Notes: a model not told the origin generated them from the letters alone. Counted from the first letter of the stretch, positions 10,500 through 21,654 are shown. The stretch: 64,000 nucleotides of DNA from Tupaia tana (GCA_026018925.1 JAKSZU010000012.1:42819218-42883217), one strand, 5' to 3'. A program made the numbers and translations.

Positions 10500-10612
10500 A
10501 GAGAGAAGAACCAAATTGTAACGGCAGGAAACTTGACAGAATATGAAACATGATGCAATCGGCTACGTAAATGATGAAATCCGAATCAGCCCTGCTCCTT
10601 CCTGGGCCGGGT
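10500..10612. promoter_or_regulatory. AT-rich island, candidate conserved element
   Basis: GACAGAATATGAAACATGAT, GCAATCGGCTACGTAAATGA and TGAAATCCGAATCAGCCC. The low GC stops abruptly at both ends, and CpGs persist in AT-rich sequence. No repeat match seen. Confidence 0.35.
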
Positions 10613-10689
10613 AAATGCTGTCTGATGCCCCGCGGGCTGGAGACCCCACCGTGCAGGCTGCCAGTGCACCCCAGCCCCTTTATCAGGAG

Positions 10690-10798
10690 CTTGAGACAGC
10701 TGCCCCACCCCTCTTGCCCTCCTCCCCCTCCTGCTCTTCTCTCCACTCTCCTTCCCCCTCTCCTCCTCCCTCCTCTCCCCTCCTTCCCCTCATCCTTG
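10690..10798. repeat. Polypyrimidine/polypurine tract, about 105 bp
   Basis: Almost uninterrupted C/T on the plus strand (for example CCCTCTCCTCCTCCCTCCTC). Capable in principle of triplex (H-DNA) formation. Confidence 0.8.
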
Positions 10799-11325
10799 GA
10801 GTTACCAGCCGTCAGTGACCAGCTGACCAGGAGGGCAGGGCTGAGCTTGCCTCTGGGAGGGGCTGCCCGGTGCTGTGGTCTCTACCAGCGTCCCTGGTGG
10901 ATCTGACCATGGCACAGACCCCCTGGCCGGCCCTCCCCAGCCCTGTCCTGCTCCATCTCCTCCCTTAGATTTCCCTGACAGCTCAGGTGCAGACCTCTAT
11001 GCTTCGGGGTTGCCCCTCACCCCCCAAGACAATCCCCAAACTATTTTGCAGAGATTCTGCCTCCCACTCCCCCGTTTCAGTCCCACGATGTGTGGGGCTA
11101 CGTGATGGTCTGGGTAAGGCCCAGGGCTGCCTGCACCCTACCTTCTGGCCCAAATCCTCTGGCAGTGCCTGGCCCACAGCTGCCTGGTCCTGCCCACGGC
11201 CTCCACCTCTCCCACATCCCAAAGCGTCCCATCCCCTCCCTGCCAGGCCATCTTAGCCACCTGTGAGTACAGAACTGGTGTGTGTGGGGGGGTGACCAGG
11301 AGCAAACGGGTTACTTGGCCACCTC
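10799..11325. other. No feature recognised
   Basis: GC-rich, C-rich plus strand, no repeat or exon recognised. A GTGAGT at 11263 has no credible upstream exon. Confidence 0.4.
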
Positions 11326-11329
11326 CCCC

Positions 11330-11515
11330 TCCACTGCGGGGCGCATCATAAATTACTATCGACCGACGGCGGCCCGCGCTGGAGACGAGCTGGGAAATAA
11401 AGCACTGGGCTCCATAATTGTGCCCTGCTGCCTGGATTTACTTATTTGTGGCTTTCCTACCCTCTAGGAAACGCGACGATAAATAACTGCTGACTATTAG
11501 GCTTCCAGACAGGAA
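11330..11515. promoter_or_regulatory. AT-rich island with CpGs, candidate enhancer
   Basis: GCATCATAAATTACTATCGA, AATAAAGCACTGGGCTCC, CCATAATTGTGCC, GATTTACTTATTTGTGGC and GACGATAAATAACTGCTG. Mixed AT-rich motifs and undecayed CpGs suggest constraint; inference only. Confidence 0.42.
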
Positions 11516-12105
11516 AAACACCACATGATCCATTTCCCGAAGACCAGGAGGGGCCAGGGCTCGAGACCCACACGCCCACCAGCCCTACTGGGCTAATGTG
11601 ATGTGCCCAGCCCCCGCCCCACGACTCGGGCCTGTCAGGGCATGGGATCTAGAGGAAAGGGGGTACATCTTCACCTCCCCCAGCCCCATTCTAGAAGGTT
11701 CCTGCTCAGGATGCACCGCTGGGTCCCTGGCACAGCATTGCCGTTCACTTTGTTATCTGGACAGAGAACACGGACCTACGTGCCGACAGGACTGTTAGGA
11801 TGCTACCACGTTCCACCCTCTTGCTCTACGAGGAGCGGACTGAGGTTCAGAGGTTGTTTCCCATGCAGGGCCACACGCCCAGCTGGTGGCGTGGTTATTT
11901 TTGATTTTTCCACGCAGTAGGACTGCCAGCGGGCACAGAGACCTCACTGGGGACCCTCCCTCCATCAGCCCCCATCCCACGGGCCTGGCAGTTTCTTCAG
12001 AGGGACCTTAATCAGGGCCACATCCTCCTCACTCGCTGGTCCCTAATCTATATGGGCCCTGAGCCAGGCTCCCTCTAGACACCACACCACATTACTGCAC
12101 CCAGA
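11516..12105. other. No gene; MIR trace
   Basis: 11805-11890 carries reverse MIR wording (GGACTGAGGTTCAGAGGTTG, CCACACGCCCAGCTGGTGG). Nothing else recognised. Confidence 0.45.
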
Positions 12106-12130
12106 GTGGGCGGGGCGGGGCGGGGCTGGG
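12106..12130 (+). promoter_or_regulatory. Tandem GC boxes
   Basis: GGGCGGGGCGGGGCGGGGCT gives three overlapping Sp1-type GGGCGG sites. No CpG island or transcript signal is seen next to it, so a promoter role is unproven. Confidence 0.35.
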
Positions 12131-12178
12131 GAGGTACTTGTTCTGAGAACGTTCCCCTAAAGTTTGCAGATCCTTCTT

Positions 12179-12438
12179 TTTTTTTTTTTGGAGAGGTTTT
12201 CGCTATAGGGCGCGTGCGCTCGCCAGACAGACAGAGACAGAGAGACAGAAAGCAAGAAATCACCCCCCAGGGGGGATGGCCACGCCACAATCCCTTCTCT
12301 TCCATTCTCCTCTTGGGATCTTGGGCACGCACGCAAACGCGCCTGGCGTGAGTTTTAAGCCACCGGGTCCGGGACGCGAACCGCGGTCGACTACATGGGA
12401 GTCCAGCGACATAGCCATTACGCTAACTGCTGGTTCCC
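12179..12438 (-). mobile_element. SINE family A, young subfamily, reverse
   Basis: Full-length. Read on the minus strand the head is nearly identical to the copies at 21819-22079 and 50046-50151 and shares the B-box variant GGTTCGCGTCC. Exact 14-bp duplication TGCAGATCCTTCTT at 12165-12178 and 12439-12452. Confidence 0.93.
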
Positions 12439-12715
12439 TGCAGATCCTTCTTGTAGGGCCCCCTCTCCATGGCCTGGTAACCCATGCTCCCCTGCCCGCA
12501 GGCCTGTGTGGTGACAACTCCCCTGGTCTCCCTAACCCTGCGCATGAATCACGAGCAGTCTTCCAACACACTCCAGTTCACCTGCCATCCTGCCCCTGCC
12601 CTTGCCGCTGTCCCTGTCCCGCCACAGCAGAAAAGTCGCTGCCACCTGCTGAGGCCTCCTGCGTGCCAGGCGCTAGAGGAAGGCTTTTCCGGTCCGCGCT
12701 GGCTCGTTTCATGCT

Positions 12716-12830
12716 CTTAGTGACCTGGTACAGAGCACGAGTGTCCCCATTTTGCAGACAAGACCACGGAGACCCAGACGTTAAGAGACCTGCCCTGGGT
12801 CACACAGCCGAGAAGGCAGCCTGGCTCTGA
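12716..12830 (-). mobile_element. MIR fragment
   Basis: CCCATTTTGCAGACAAGACC, GAGACCTGCCCTGGGTCACA and CACAGCCGAGAAGGCAG match the reverse MIR core. The interval 12453-12715 shows nothing recognisable. Confidence 0.75.
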
Positions 12831-14424
12831 GCCTGTGTGAATGGGAAAACCCATCCCAGGTCGTGGCGTGAGAGCTGCTCAGGGCCAGGGGCGATGAGCT
12901 GTGCGGGCTGTGTGCTGCGAGGTATGGGAGGAGGCTCAACCTCGTGCAGTCCCGCGCTAGCAGGGAAGGCCAGGCTGGCTGTTAGGGGGCGCCTGCCCTG
13001 GGCCAGCCTTACTGTGGAGGCCCCCCGGGCACACAGCGGAGGTCCCCCGGGCAGTCCCACAAGGAGGATGTCCATGCCTCCTGTTCCCAGGCTCCCAGGA
13101 CAGTCATGGCCGAGGCCTCTCTGCCTCCCATCAGCGCTGCCCTCCCCGGCCAGCCTGGCGGCTGAGCCTCGTGATGCACCGTGCCCTCCATCTCCTGGCT
13201 GCGGCTCCCTGAGGCATCCCCTGCCCCCCTCCCCCCCCGTCGCTCCCCGTGGGAGGCAGCAACTTTGATCCATTACCCTGGTGGAGTCAAGCTCCTCTGA
13301 GTCCCCAGGGGGCTCAACTTTATTTTTGCCGAGCGCTTTCTCAGTAAGAGTCCCCAGGGCCGGGGGTGGGGAACAAACGCCCGTGGGAAGGGTGAATGGA
13401 GGAGGTGAGAGAGGCAGGCTCTGCCTGGTGCCTCCCCTGCTCCTGCCCAGGCAGCCTCCACCCCGGAGTATCTATCACAGTCCCTGTTCGGGGAGTGCGA
13501 TGGTGCCAGCCCAGCCATGCTGGGTGGGCGACCTCCCAGCCCTGCCTCTATCCACAGGCCAGCCCTCAAGGGCCCCTCAAACAGTTGAGGAGGCCTGGAC
13601 TGTCCTCCTGATACAACCCAGGCCTCTCCGGCTCCCAAGCCCATCCCCACCTCCCTCCATCTTCAGAAGCAGCCCTCAGGAAAGTGGTGTGGACCACCGC
13701 AGTGCGAGTCAGCCGCAGGCCAAGTGTCAGCCTCTAGCCATCCAGTCAGACTCACATTGAGTGCCCGGTCCCGGTGTATGGGGTAGGGGGCCGTGGAGGT
13801 CAGCCCGTGCCCCTCCCCTGGCAGACCATGTGGCCGCGTTACCCAAGTAGCGGAGAGGGGATGTGGCAGTTCTAGGAGAGCCTTGACACAGAACCAGTAC
13901 CTGCGGCCGCATGCTCACAGGGGTGGCTGGAGGGCAGGGCCCACCTTGCAGGTGGTGGGGAGTGAGGCTGGCAGGACACTGGCACCACGTGGCACTGCCC
14001 ACTTCATAGGCCTTGGAGGTCCAGCAGTGTGTGTGGGGAGGTCAGTGTGAAGGTGTAGCTACCCGGGCCGCCCCCATTCTAAATGCCCAGAAACATGGCT
14101 TTCTTGGGAGGCAGACGCACCTCAGAGTACCCTCTTTTGGCGTAGGTGCTCTCTTTTGGGCTCAAGTTGTGGGGCCTGGCCTTAGGTCCAGGCAGAGTAG
14201 GACATAGGACCAGGTGGGCAGGGCAGGGAGCGGGGGTCTAGGTGGCAAGCCTGTCCCTAGGCAGCAGCATCCGTGTCCAAGGCAACAGGAGCAGGCTTAT
14301 TTCCCTCCTTATGTCCTGGGGCCTCCATGGAGTTGGGGTGGAAGCCCCGGGGAGCAGGAGGGCGCGGGCGCGGGGCCCAGGGACTGCGCAGGTGCGCTTC
14401 TGCCAGACCTGCAAACTCAGGGCC
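12831..14424. other. No gene; GC-rich unique sequence
   Basis: Overlapping open frames on both strands (up to 159 codons) with no domain signal. A short T-rich stretch with CpG (TTTATTTTTGCCGAGCGC, about 13320) may be part of a small conserved element. No convincing exons. Confidence 0.45.
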
Positions 14425-14580
14425 TCAATGAACTGCGCCATCATTTATTTTTATGCCTTTGTGGACCATATTTGGGTACGGGTGAAATACAGCCCTGCAT
14501 CGTTTACTGGTGGGAATGTTAATTGCGCCCTGGCGGAGGACAAACGTACTCGGGGCGTAGATCACTGCGCACCTGAGCAG
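14425..14580. promoter_or_regulatory. AT-rich island, candidate conserved element
   Basis: GCCATCATTTATTTTTATGC, GGACCATATTTGGGTACGGG, ATCGTTTACTGG and GGGAATGTTAATTGCGCC. An open frame runs through it (FYAFVDHIWVR), but no splice or domain evidence supports coding. Confidence 0.4.
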
Positions 14581-14829
14581 CCGACCGGCGGCCGTGTGGG
14601 TAAAGCCAGAAGGCATGGCCCGCGGGCAGGGCTCAGGGGTGGTGACGAGCCAGGAGCTGGACACCCCGTTAGGAGGTGCCAGGAGATGCGGGAGCCAGGG
14701 GAGGGGTCCCTCTATACATGGAGGTTCCTCTAATCTCCCTCTTTGTACCCGCCACTGAGGAGAGAGGACAGTATCAGATCCCGCTGGTCCAGAAGGGCTA
14801 GCCGGCTCCCTCCCTAGCATGGCCTGCAG

Positions 14830-14940
14830 GAGTCACAGGCTGGACGTAAGGAGACCGATCCCTGCTCCACCACTCCCAGGTGATCTGGGCCTGTCCCAGC
14901 CCCCACTGCTGTCCTCTGTACCGTGGGCATGATCATCTTC
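14830..14940 (+). mobile_element. MIR fragment
   Basis: GATCCCTGCTCCACCACTCC, GATCTGGGCCTGTCCCAGCC and CCTCTGTACCGTGGGCATGA follow the MIR core in order. Confidence 0.6.
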
Positions 14941-14988
14941 CTCTCTCTCTTCCCTCTCACCTTCCTTTCCTTCTCTTTCTCTTTCATT

Positions 14989-15180
14989 GTTTCTTTTAAA
15001 AGAATTACTTAATTTAACTTTATTTATGTATCTTAATTTGACCAGAGAGGGACAGCGAATGACTGAGAGAGGAGAGAGAGAGGGAAAGTGAGAAAGCAAG
15101 CCTCCTTGTCCGAGACTCGAACCACGGTCGGCCATGTGGGAATCCAGCGCCCTTAACCACCACGCCACTTGCTGGAGTCC
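14989..15180 (-). mobile_element. SINE family C, reverse
   Basis: TTAATTTGACCAGAGAGG start, GAGAAAGCAAGCCTCC, reverse B-box GACTCGAACCACGG and head AACCACCACGCCACTTGCTG. Duplication TCTCTTTCATT at 14978-14988 and 15181-15191. Confidence 0.85.
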
Positions 15181-15239
15181 TCTCTTTCATTCTTAAACAC
15201 GGGTTGGGTACGTACAGTAAGATCCCTGGAGCACAGGTA

Positions 15240-15440
15240 GGAGTCAGCAGGCAAAGCGGGACTGCAGGAGGAAGAAAAGCACCCCAGCAACAAGACTAGC
15301 ACATGCAAAGGCACGGGCAGCAGGAAGGCTCCTTCATGGGCATCCAGAGACGCCCAGCGTTGGGGTGGGGCAGCCAACCTGGGGGCCACGCGGAAAGCAT
15401 CTGAACCTCATTCTGAGGCAGGGGCACAAAGGGGAGAGCA
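15240..15440. mobile_element. L2 fragment
   Basis: ACATGCAAAGGCACGGGCAG and AAGGCTCCTTCATGGGCATC resemble the L2 3' region. Boundaries uncertain. Confidence 0.4.
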
Positions 15441-15990
15441 GAGGCAGAGGGACAGCTTGGACTTGAGAGTAGAAAGCTGGAGTGGAAGGGGAGCTTACAG
15501 AATGTGCTGTGCTCTGAGTTGGATGCAGTATGTATATGAAATTTGCAAGGCTGTGCACTTGGGTTAGTGTCGCTGAACTTACACCTCCGGAAAACAGCAA
15601 ATAAAGGAAGCTCCTCTCTGGAGGCCCTGGGACAGGGTGGCGCTCTTGGCCGAGTCCTTCCTTCCCCACCCGGTGGGGTTCAAGCTGCTTACTTGCTTGC
15701 TGAGTCCTGGCCTAGGATTCAGCATGGCTGTGTGTGTTCCCCTCCACTCCCGGGCTGCATGCCTACCCAGCCTGGCCCACTGCAGCCTCAGCTCACACAG
15801 AAGGTGCATACCTCCCTCAGGCCTCACCCTCATCCCCAGCGGCTGCAAGGCTGCTCACTTTCTGCTGAGGGCAGGGGCGATAGGAGCAGAAAGAGCCACC
15901 CCCCACCCCCCGTGCCAGTTCTTCTGAGGGAGCAGAGGTGGTGTGGCCTGAGAAGAGCTCCCTTGAATTGCCCCAGGACTTGATCTGCAT
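15441..15990. other. No feature recognised
   Basis: No repeat or exon identified by eye. Confidence 0.4.
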
Positions 15991-15994
15991 CATT

Positions 15995-16150
15995 CCCACA
16001 TTCTTCTCCACGTCCCTATGGGATGTCGTTCTCCTGATGCACAGCTGAGAAAACTGAGGCCCGGAGAAGCCAGGAAACAGACTAAGGCTCACACTGCTGG
16101 GAGGAGACAGACTGTGGTTTGAACCCAGGCCCTTCCAACAGCAGAGCCCA
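15995..16150 (-). mobile_element. MIR fragment
   Basis: GAGAAAACTGAGGCCCGGAG, CTAAGGCTCACACTGCTGG and GGTTTGAACCCAGGCCCTTC: the reverse MIR core in order. Confidence 0.8.
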
Positions 16151-16424
16151 CCGGGACTCTGGCCCAGGCCTTTGAGGCCCCTGGATGACAACAGAGTTTC
16201 CGCCTGTGACAGCCTGGCCGGGCCCTTTGCCAGCCCCAAGTGATGGCAAAGGTGGCCCGAGGGCCACCCCAGCCCCAAGGCTATCTGTGGGTGACTGTCC
16301 CCACTCTCCAAGGAAGGCTGGCCCAGCTGCCCTGCAGCCACACGTGGTAAGGGAAGAGGCTGTCCCTGTGCCGGCTCACACTGAGGCCTGTGGTGGGCCG
16401 GGCTGGCTACAGGGGACTGACTTA

Positions 16425-16700
16425 GTGGAAGATTTATGAGCTGGGTTAAAATTTAATTTGGGTGGAAGATCCCGGCCAGCCTTGCTGGCTGCCCCAGACA
16501 AATGGCCTGGTCTCCGCCGGCTCTCGCCTGCCAGCCCGCGCATGGGCCTGGCCCCTGTGCCAGCCTGCCCCTCCCTCCCCGGAAGGCAGGCCGCCACCGC
16601 CGGCAGAGAAATCATAGCAGGAATTTGATTTGGGGCGGGAGCAGAGGGCGCTGAGCTTTGTTTGCACCTCAGCTCCAAATTGAACAGGACAGCATCTGCT
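16425..16700. promoter_or_regulatory. Candidate conserved element
   Basis: Two AT-rich pieces (TGGGTTAAAATTTAATTTGG near 16445, GAATTTGATTTGGGGCGGG near 16622) around a GC-rich centre, ending CTCCAAATTGAACAGG. No repeat match seen. Weak inference. Confidence 0.3.
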
Positions 16701-16839
16701 TTGGGCGGGAACTGCCTCCACGCGGTGCCCAGACAGCTCTGCTCTCCAGAGGAGCCTGCTAAACCGCCAACACGTTTCGCTGCCTCTACTTCAGGGCCCC
16801 ATTTTCTGCCAACACCCTCAAACCTCCCTGGGGCCCAAC

Positions 16840-16945
16840 TGCCCGGGTTTGAATTCCACGGACACGTTGGGGGATCTCGTGCAGTGACAGAACCTCTCTG
16901 AGCCTCAGTTTCCTTATCTAGAACATGGGGATAATAACAGGACCA
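16840..16945 (+). mobile_element. MIR, first part, split by a SINE
   Basis: GGGTTTGAATTCCACGGACA, CTCTCTGAGCCTCAGTTTCC and GGGGATAATAACAGGACC. The element resumes at 17173 (ATAGGGTGATTGTCATTAGG) after a family D insertion. Confidence 0.8.
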
Positions 16946-17172
16946 GGCAGGGCCTGATGGTAGTAGAGTGGTAAGTAAGGCTGAACCACATGGAAGGTTC
17001 CAGATTCGTGCCTGGAGCCCTCCTGAGTACACTGGGCACACATGCACCCATGACCCAGGGCTAGCTAAGGTTGAAGGCAGAGCAAGTCAAGACCCTTTAG
17101 GAGGTGCTCTCTATCTCTCTCTGTGTCTCGGTCTCTCTTGCTCATGGAATAAACTTTTTTTCAAAAAAAAAA
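16946..17172 (+). mobile_element. SINE family D
   Basis: Distinct short SINE: AAGGCTGAACCACATGGAAG, CCTGGAGCCCTCCTGAGTAC, ACTGGGCACACATGCACC, CT tract, CTCATGGAATAAACTTTTTT and an A-tail. Inserted in a MIR. Confidence 0.7.
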
Positions 17173-17222
17173 TAGGGTGATTGTCATTAGGTGACACGAT
17201 AACGTAGAGGCGTGCCTGCACG
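17173..17222 (+). mobile_element. MIR, second part
   Basis: ATAGGGTGATTGTCATTAGG, then GATAACGTAGAGGCGTGCCT fits the MIR region that follows GGGGATAATAATAG. Confidence 0.6.
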
Positions 17223-17559
17223 CAGTCCCCAGGATCTCCCCAGGATCTCAGAGGGCTGCACCCCAGGCTGGTGGAGGGAGTAGAGGCCTGCAGAGCCAGG
17301 AGGGCTCCTTGACCCACACACATCCCATGACTCCCCAGGAGCCCTGCGGTCATGCTTCCACCTAGCCAGGGCACCCCCTCTTTGGACCTGGGGGTATAGC
17401 TCTTGGTGTTCAGTCTGGGGCCAGTGGGATGAGGGGCAATGTAGAGGCCCCCAGGGCACAGGGTATGGGGGCCAAAGCCGGGCTGTAGCAGCACAGGTCC
17501 CTGGATCTTCCAGGCTCCATGCACACTCCCGCTCCCTCCTGGCTGTCCCCCTGCCCTGA
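17223..17559. other. No feature recognised
   Basis: GC-rich, nothing identified. Confidence 0.4.
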
Positions 17560-17720
17560 GCAGCCCCATCACTGTCCTCACCTCACTACCACATGTTGGG
17601 CCCCTGCGAGGTGCTTTCCTGAGGGGGTACCGTCCACCCATTTTGCAGATAGGGAAACTGAGGCTCAGAGAGGTGACGGAACTGCCCAGGATCTGTAACC
17701 AGGATGACCCCAAAGCCCAC
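17560..17720 (-). mobile_element. MIR fragment
   Basis: CCATTTTGCAGATAGGGAAA, CTGAGGCTCAGAGAGGTGAC and GGAACTGCCCAGGATCTGTA are near-consensus reverse MIR. Confidence 0.85.
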
Positions 17721-17869
17721 ACTCCTCCTACTGTCCCCTGTGACTTCACTGTCACCTCTCCAGCTTTGCCATTACAGGGACAAGGGGCTATATGCCAGCT
17801 TAGGCAGAGGAGAGTGGGCAGGGCACACACCGAGGGGTGCCTCAGGGTGGGGGCAGGAGTATCTCCCCC

Positions 17870-18115
17870 TGCCCCTTACATGTGCATGTACATACACATG
17901 CTCGCTGCTGGCAGGGATCCAGGCCTGGAAGTAACCATGTCACATTCGAAGGTTGAGTCCCTGTGCTGCTCTGCCCTGGTGGGGAGGAGGCTGAGAGGAG
18001 GGCAGGGTGACTCTCATGGACTGTAGCACATGCACACACGTGTAGGGGCATCGCACACGCACCCTGTATGATGCACACGCTCGCATATACACAGACCTGC
18101 ATGCCTGCACACAGG
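17870..18115. repeat. CA/TG-rich low-complexity region
   Basis: Scattered alternating purine-pyrimidine blocks (ACATGTGCATGTACATACAC, GCACATGCACACACGTG) rather than one clean microsatellite. Potential Z-DNA formers. Confidence 0.55.
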
Positions 18116-18956
18116 CTGGAGGGGACCAGTGTGCCACTGGCTCTGCCCCAAGGGGCAGTAGAAGTTGGGTTGAACAGGCACCACCTGTGGACATGTGAGG
18201 AGATACTCCACACCAGCCCACAGCCGTGCCCGGGGCTGGCTACACGGAAGAGGGGAGGCCCCGCTCCTGCCCAACTCTGGGGCTTCACTGGGGTGGGGAC
18301 CAGAGGTGGGGATGGGGCACCCCGAGGAGTCTTTTACCCTTGAGTCACCCCCAAGAACCTAGGGTCGCTCCTTCAGACCCCTGGAGTCTAGGAGCCTGGA
18401 CTCAGCTCCCCCAGACTGCACCTGCCGAGGCCGGAGGCTTGGGAACTCAGCTCTGTCCCTTAGGAGTCTGACTAATCCTCCGTGCGCTCCCGAGGGTGGC
18501 AGGATTAACGTGTCAACATGCTCGCACTGTAGCAGGAGTGTCGGGTCTCAGCTCGCAGTGAGCTGCACGGGGAGGAGCTGGGTGCCACGTCTCGCACACC
18601 CCATGCACGCCCTGCAGCAGGCTGGCCACACTCCCACCCACACTCGCTGCCACGTACACCCAGCACCCTCCCGGGGCAGAAACCCCTCACCCTGCGTCAG
18701 CCCCAGCTGTCCATCAGTCCACCCTTGTCAGGTTCTGCTGACTCACCCTTGACCTTGGGAGTCAGGCTGGGGTACCTTGAAAGCCCCTCAGAAACAGAAG
18801 GCCCAGAACTAGTCCCGACTGTGCTGTGCCCACTGCTCTCGGGATACCGGGTCCCAGCTCTGACCCAGTGTCAGCTCCCGCTGCAGCCTCTCCTTCCTTA
18901 CTCATCCCTTACTTATTATTCCCAGCTTGTCTCTGAAGGATTTGCGGGGCTTACAG
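18116..18956. other. No gene recognised
   Basis: GC-rich with CAC-rich stretches near 18590-18665. No repeat family or exon identified. Confidence 0.4.
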
Positions 18957-18967
18957 AGATACATAAC

Positions 18968-19146
18968 ATGTGGGGCCAGCAGGTAGCAGGGTGGCTAGGG
19001 TGCTGGACTCCCACGTGGCTGGCCACGATTCGAGTCCCAGATCTAGCAGCTTGCTTTCCCACTTTCACTCTCTCTCTCTCTCTGGTCAAATGAAAGAATA
19101 ATAATAATAAATAAAATAGAATACATAATTTTTTTTAAAAAAAGAA
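18968..19146 (+). mobile_element. SINE family C with target-site duplication
   Basis: GGGGCCAGCAGGTAGCAGGG, GATTCGAGTCCCAGATC, CTTGCTTTCCCACTTTCAC, CTCTGGTCAAATGAAAG and an A-rich tail. Exact 11-bp duplication AGATACATAAC at 18957-18967 and 19147-19157. Confidence 0.88.
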
Positions 19147-19204
19147 AGATACATAACGCGAGAGGATTGAGAGGGGGCAGTAGGCTGGAAAACCTAGGCA
19201 ATTC

Positions 19205-19430
19205 AGGCAGTGGGCTGGGGCCCAGATCCTGCTGCTCACTTGCTCACTGCTCCAGCCATTCACTTGTCTGCTGTGGGGTCACCGCACCTCTCTGAGCCTC
19301 GGTTTCCTCACCTGCAAAATGGGGATGACGAGGCCCACCCTGTGGGTCGTGAGGGGGTAAGGTGGCAAATCTCCAGGCTAGACTGAGCTGCTGCCTGGCA
19401 CACGGGGTGCAAACCACATGGGGCAGCTGT
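19205..19430 (+). mobile_element. MIR, near full length
   Basis: CTCTCTGAGCCTCGGTTTCC, CACCTGCAAAATGGGGATGA and the 3' phrase TGCCTGGCACACGGGGTGC, in MIR order. Confidence 0.85.
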
Positions 19431-20950
19431 TGTTATCAGGAGCGAAGATGCAGAGAAGTCACGGAAGGGACACAGAAGCGTGGAGGAGGAAGGCGGCCTG
19501 GCATGGGGCGGGCCTGACATTGCCTGGATGGCATCCTGGTGCTTTCTCGGCTGTGGGGAACTCTGCCCTGAGGAACAGGTCTGGGGACAGGGACCAGGAT
19601 GACCTCCAGGGGTCTCCACCGTCGGAAGTACTAAGGTTCAAGAATCCTCCCCAGATTCCTCTTGGAAGGGAACCTCCTGGGTGACACCCCAACACCCACC
19701 TTCCCTGTGTGGGGCCTAAGAGCCTACAGGGTGGAGAAAGACAGGGGTCTAGGTTCCAGGATGGGGAGTTCCACCCTGCCACCTGGTGCCTACACCCAGA
19801 GGTGGTGGGACAGTTCCAGGAGCCCTGAGCCTCACCCCAAATCTGAACTCCACTTTGGCCTTGAGCCCAACTCCCATGAGCACCACTGTCTAGCCCCCTG
19901 GCCTTGTTTCATCCCCCAGGACCAGTCCCAGTTGCCCCCCAGCCCCTCTCCAACTCCTGCAGGAGTTCCCCACCTCCCCTGAGTGTAGCTGGGCTGCTTC
20001 GGGCCCTCTCCCTGTCCAGCTTCCTGCTCGCCATCGGTCCTCCAGCCGGCCTTCTGGCCCCCGGCCTCCTGGCCTCCAGCCTGCTGCCTCCTGCCTCTCC
20101 AAGTCATCCCCACCCAGCGTCCCTCTGGCTGAGCCAAGAACCAGGCACGCTTTCTCCCCCCCCCCCGGGGCTGTGGGCGTGTAGGTGCGTCATGTGTGTT
20201 TGTGGAGCTGAGCGAGGGCCTGGGAGGCCCTGGGAGCCGGGCACAGTCCTCTGCCCAGTGCGGGATGCCACTGCTCACACACTCGAGTCCTGTCGTGGGA
20301 GATGGGCGCCTGCTCTGTAAATGGCTGATTTATTGACACAGCTGTAGGACTGCACGTCCGTCTAGAACACGCCAGGTGGACAGCGGTGCTTGGGAGAGCC
20401 AGAGGAATCCCGTGGGGTGCAGAGAGCTGCCAAACCCCGGCATCACTGCCCAGCAGCCCTGGAGCCCTGGCCTCAGTCTTTGTGTCTGAATCAGAGACCC
20501 CTCCTCTCCCAGGCTGCTCAGCAGCTCAAGGAGGCAGCCGGGGGATGCACAGCCCTGCTCAGCTCGGCTTGGGACCCTAGGGCTGGGGGTGCCATAGGCA
20601 CAGACTTGCGCCACACCCTCGCCAGCTCAGTTCAAGCAGAGCAGCATGGACGGGGCACCAGCTGGATGCCAGACGCCATCTACACCCTGAGAGTGCCCCC
20701 CACAGCCTGCTCTCCCCAGCTTGGCCTGCACTGGCAGCTACCAGCTCTGACCACATCCAGGTGTATGTGGTGGGGGTTGTGTCCGTGCTAGTACGGGGAG
20801 GCCAGGCTCTGTCCGGGCCATTGCTGGTCCTGTGCCAGCCAGGCTCAAGGGTCACAGCCAGGGCAGGCTCCAGGACCACAGTGCTCTGATGTCCCTGAGT
20901 GTGCCCAACAGCCAGGACCGCGGGGTTAAGTTCACGGCCAGTGATTGTAA
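19431..20950. other. No gene; GC-rich unique sequence
   Basis: Overlapping spurious open frames on both strands (up to 148 codons). A 10-base C run at about 20157-20166 and imperfect GGCCTCCTGGCC-type repetition near 20045-20095. Confidence 0.45.
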
Positions 20951-20954
20951 CTTC

Positions 20955-20987
20955 TTTGTGTGTTTATGCCAGAGGAGGTGTGTGTGC

Positions 20988-21027
<40 letters not shown>

Positions 21028-21150
21028 CCCTCAGCGGGCCCAGCTACATTCCATCCCTTTGGGGTGCTGTGCAGGCACATGTGCCCAGTGTCTTTTCAAG
21101 CCTCTGTGGATGGGACTCGAACCCTGATCCGGGCCCTGACTTTAAAATAA
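20955..21150 (-). mobile_element. SINE family B, reverse, with expanded (GA)n
   Basis: TATGCCAGAGGAGGTGTGTG start, TTTTCAAGCCTCTGTGG, and a perfect reverse B-box GGACTCGAACC. Its internal CT tract has become a pure (GA)n run at 20991-21023. Confidence 0.7.
20991..21023. repeat. (GA)n microsatellite
   Basis: About 33 bases of uninterrupted GA inside a SINE, likely to be length-polymorphic. Confidence 0.9.
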
Positions 21151-21529
21151 TTAAGAAGCATAATCCTTTGAGGGGGAAGGTGGCAGAGGGTCTCTCCACT
21201 GACTAGACTTGGTAATGTCGTGTAATACCAACAGCGTGGGGACTCCAGGAGAGTCAGGGATCCCCTCGGGTCTCTCCAGCCTGAGTCTCCCTGCAGGCTG
21301 CTGCTGTGACCGCCTGTGGAAGGTTGCTCAGGGTGCCGTCACCCCCACCCTGCTCTGTCACTGTACCTCGGGGACACTCCACCCCCACCCCTACTCTCCT
21401 TCTTCCCGTTTCCTCATGCCCTGTGAAGGGGTCTGTGCGGTGGGGGCCTGCCGAGGACGGGCGCTCGCGGGCAGCAGGATGGCCACAGGAGGGACTGCGT
21501 TTCTACATCGTAACAGGCCTGAACCCTCG
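21151..21529. other. No feature recognised
   Basis: GC-rich, nothing identified. Confidence 0.4.
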
Positions 21530-21650
21530 TCAGGTGCCTCCCGTGTGCCGGGCAGCATTTGGGGTGTCTTCTCTTCAGCCACCTCCCTTCGACTCAGGTG
21601 CTTAGTTCTGTCCCCACTTGACAGACGACAAACCCAGAGCTGCTTTTCGG
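21530..21650 (-). mobile_element. Possible MIR fragment
   Basis: GTGTGCCGGGCAGCATTTGG and CCCCACTTGACAGACGACAA resemble a diverged reverse MIR. Confidence 0.4.
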
Positions 21651-21654
21651 TGGG

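Noticed and set aside
11240..11270. Micro-exon between CCCTGCCAG and GTGAGT
   Set aside because: Would be about 16 bases; no support and such matches are common by chance.
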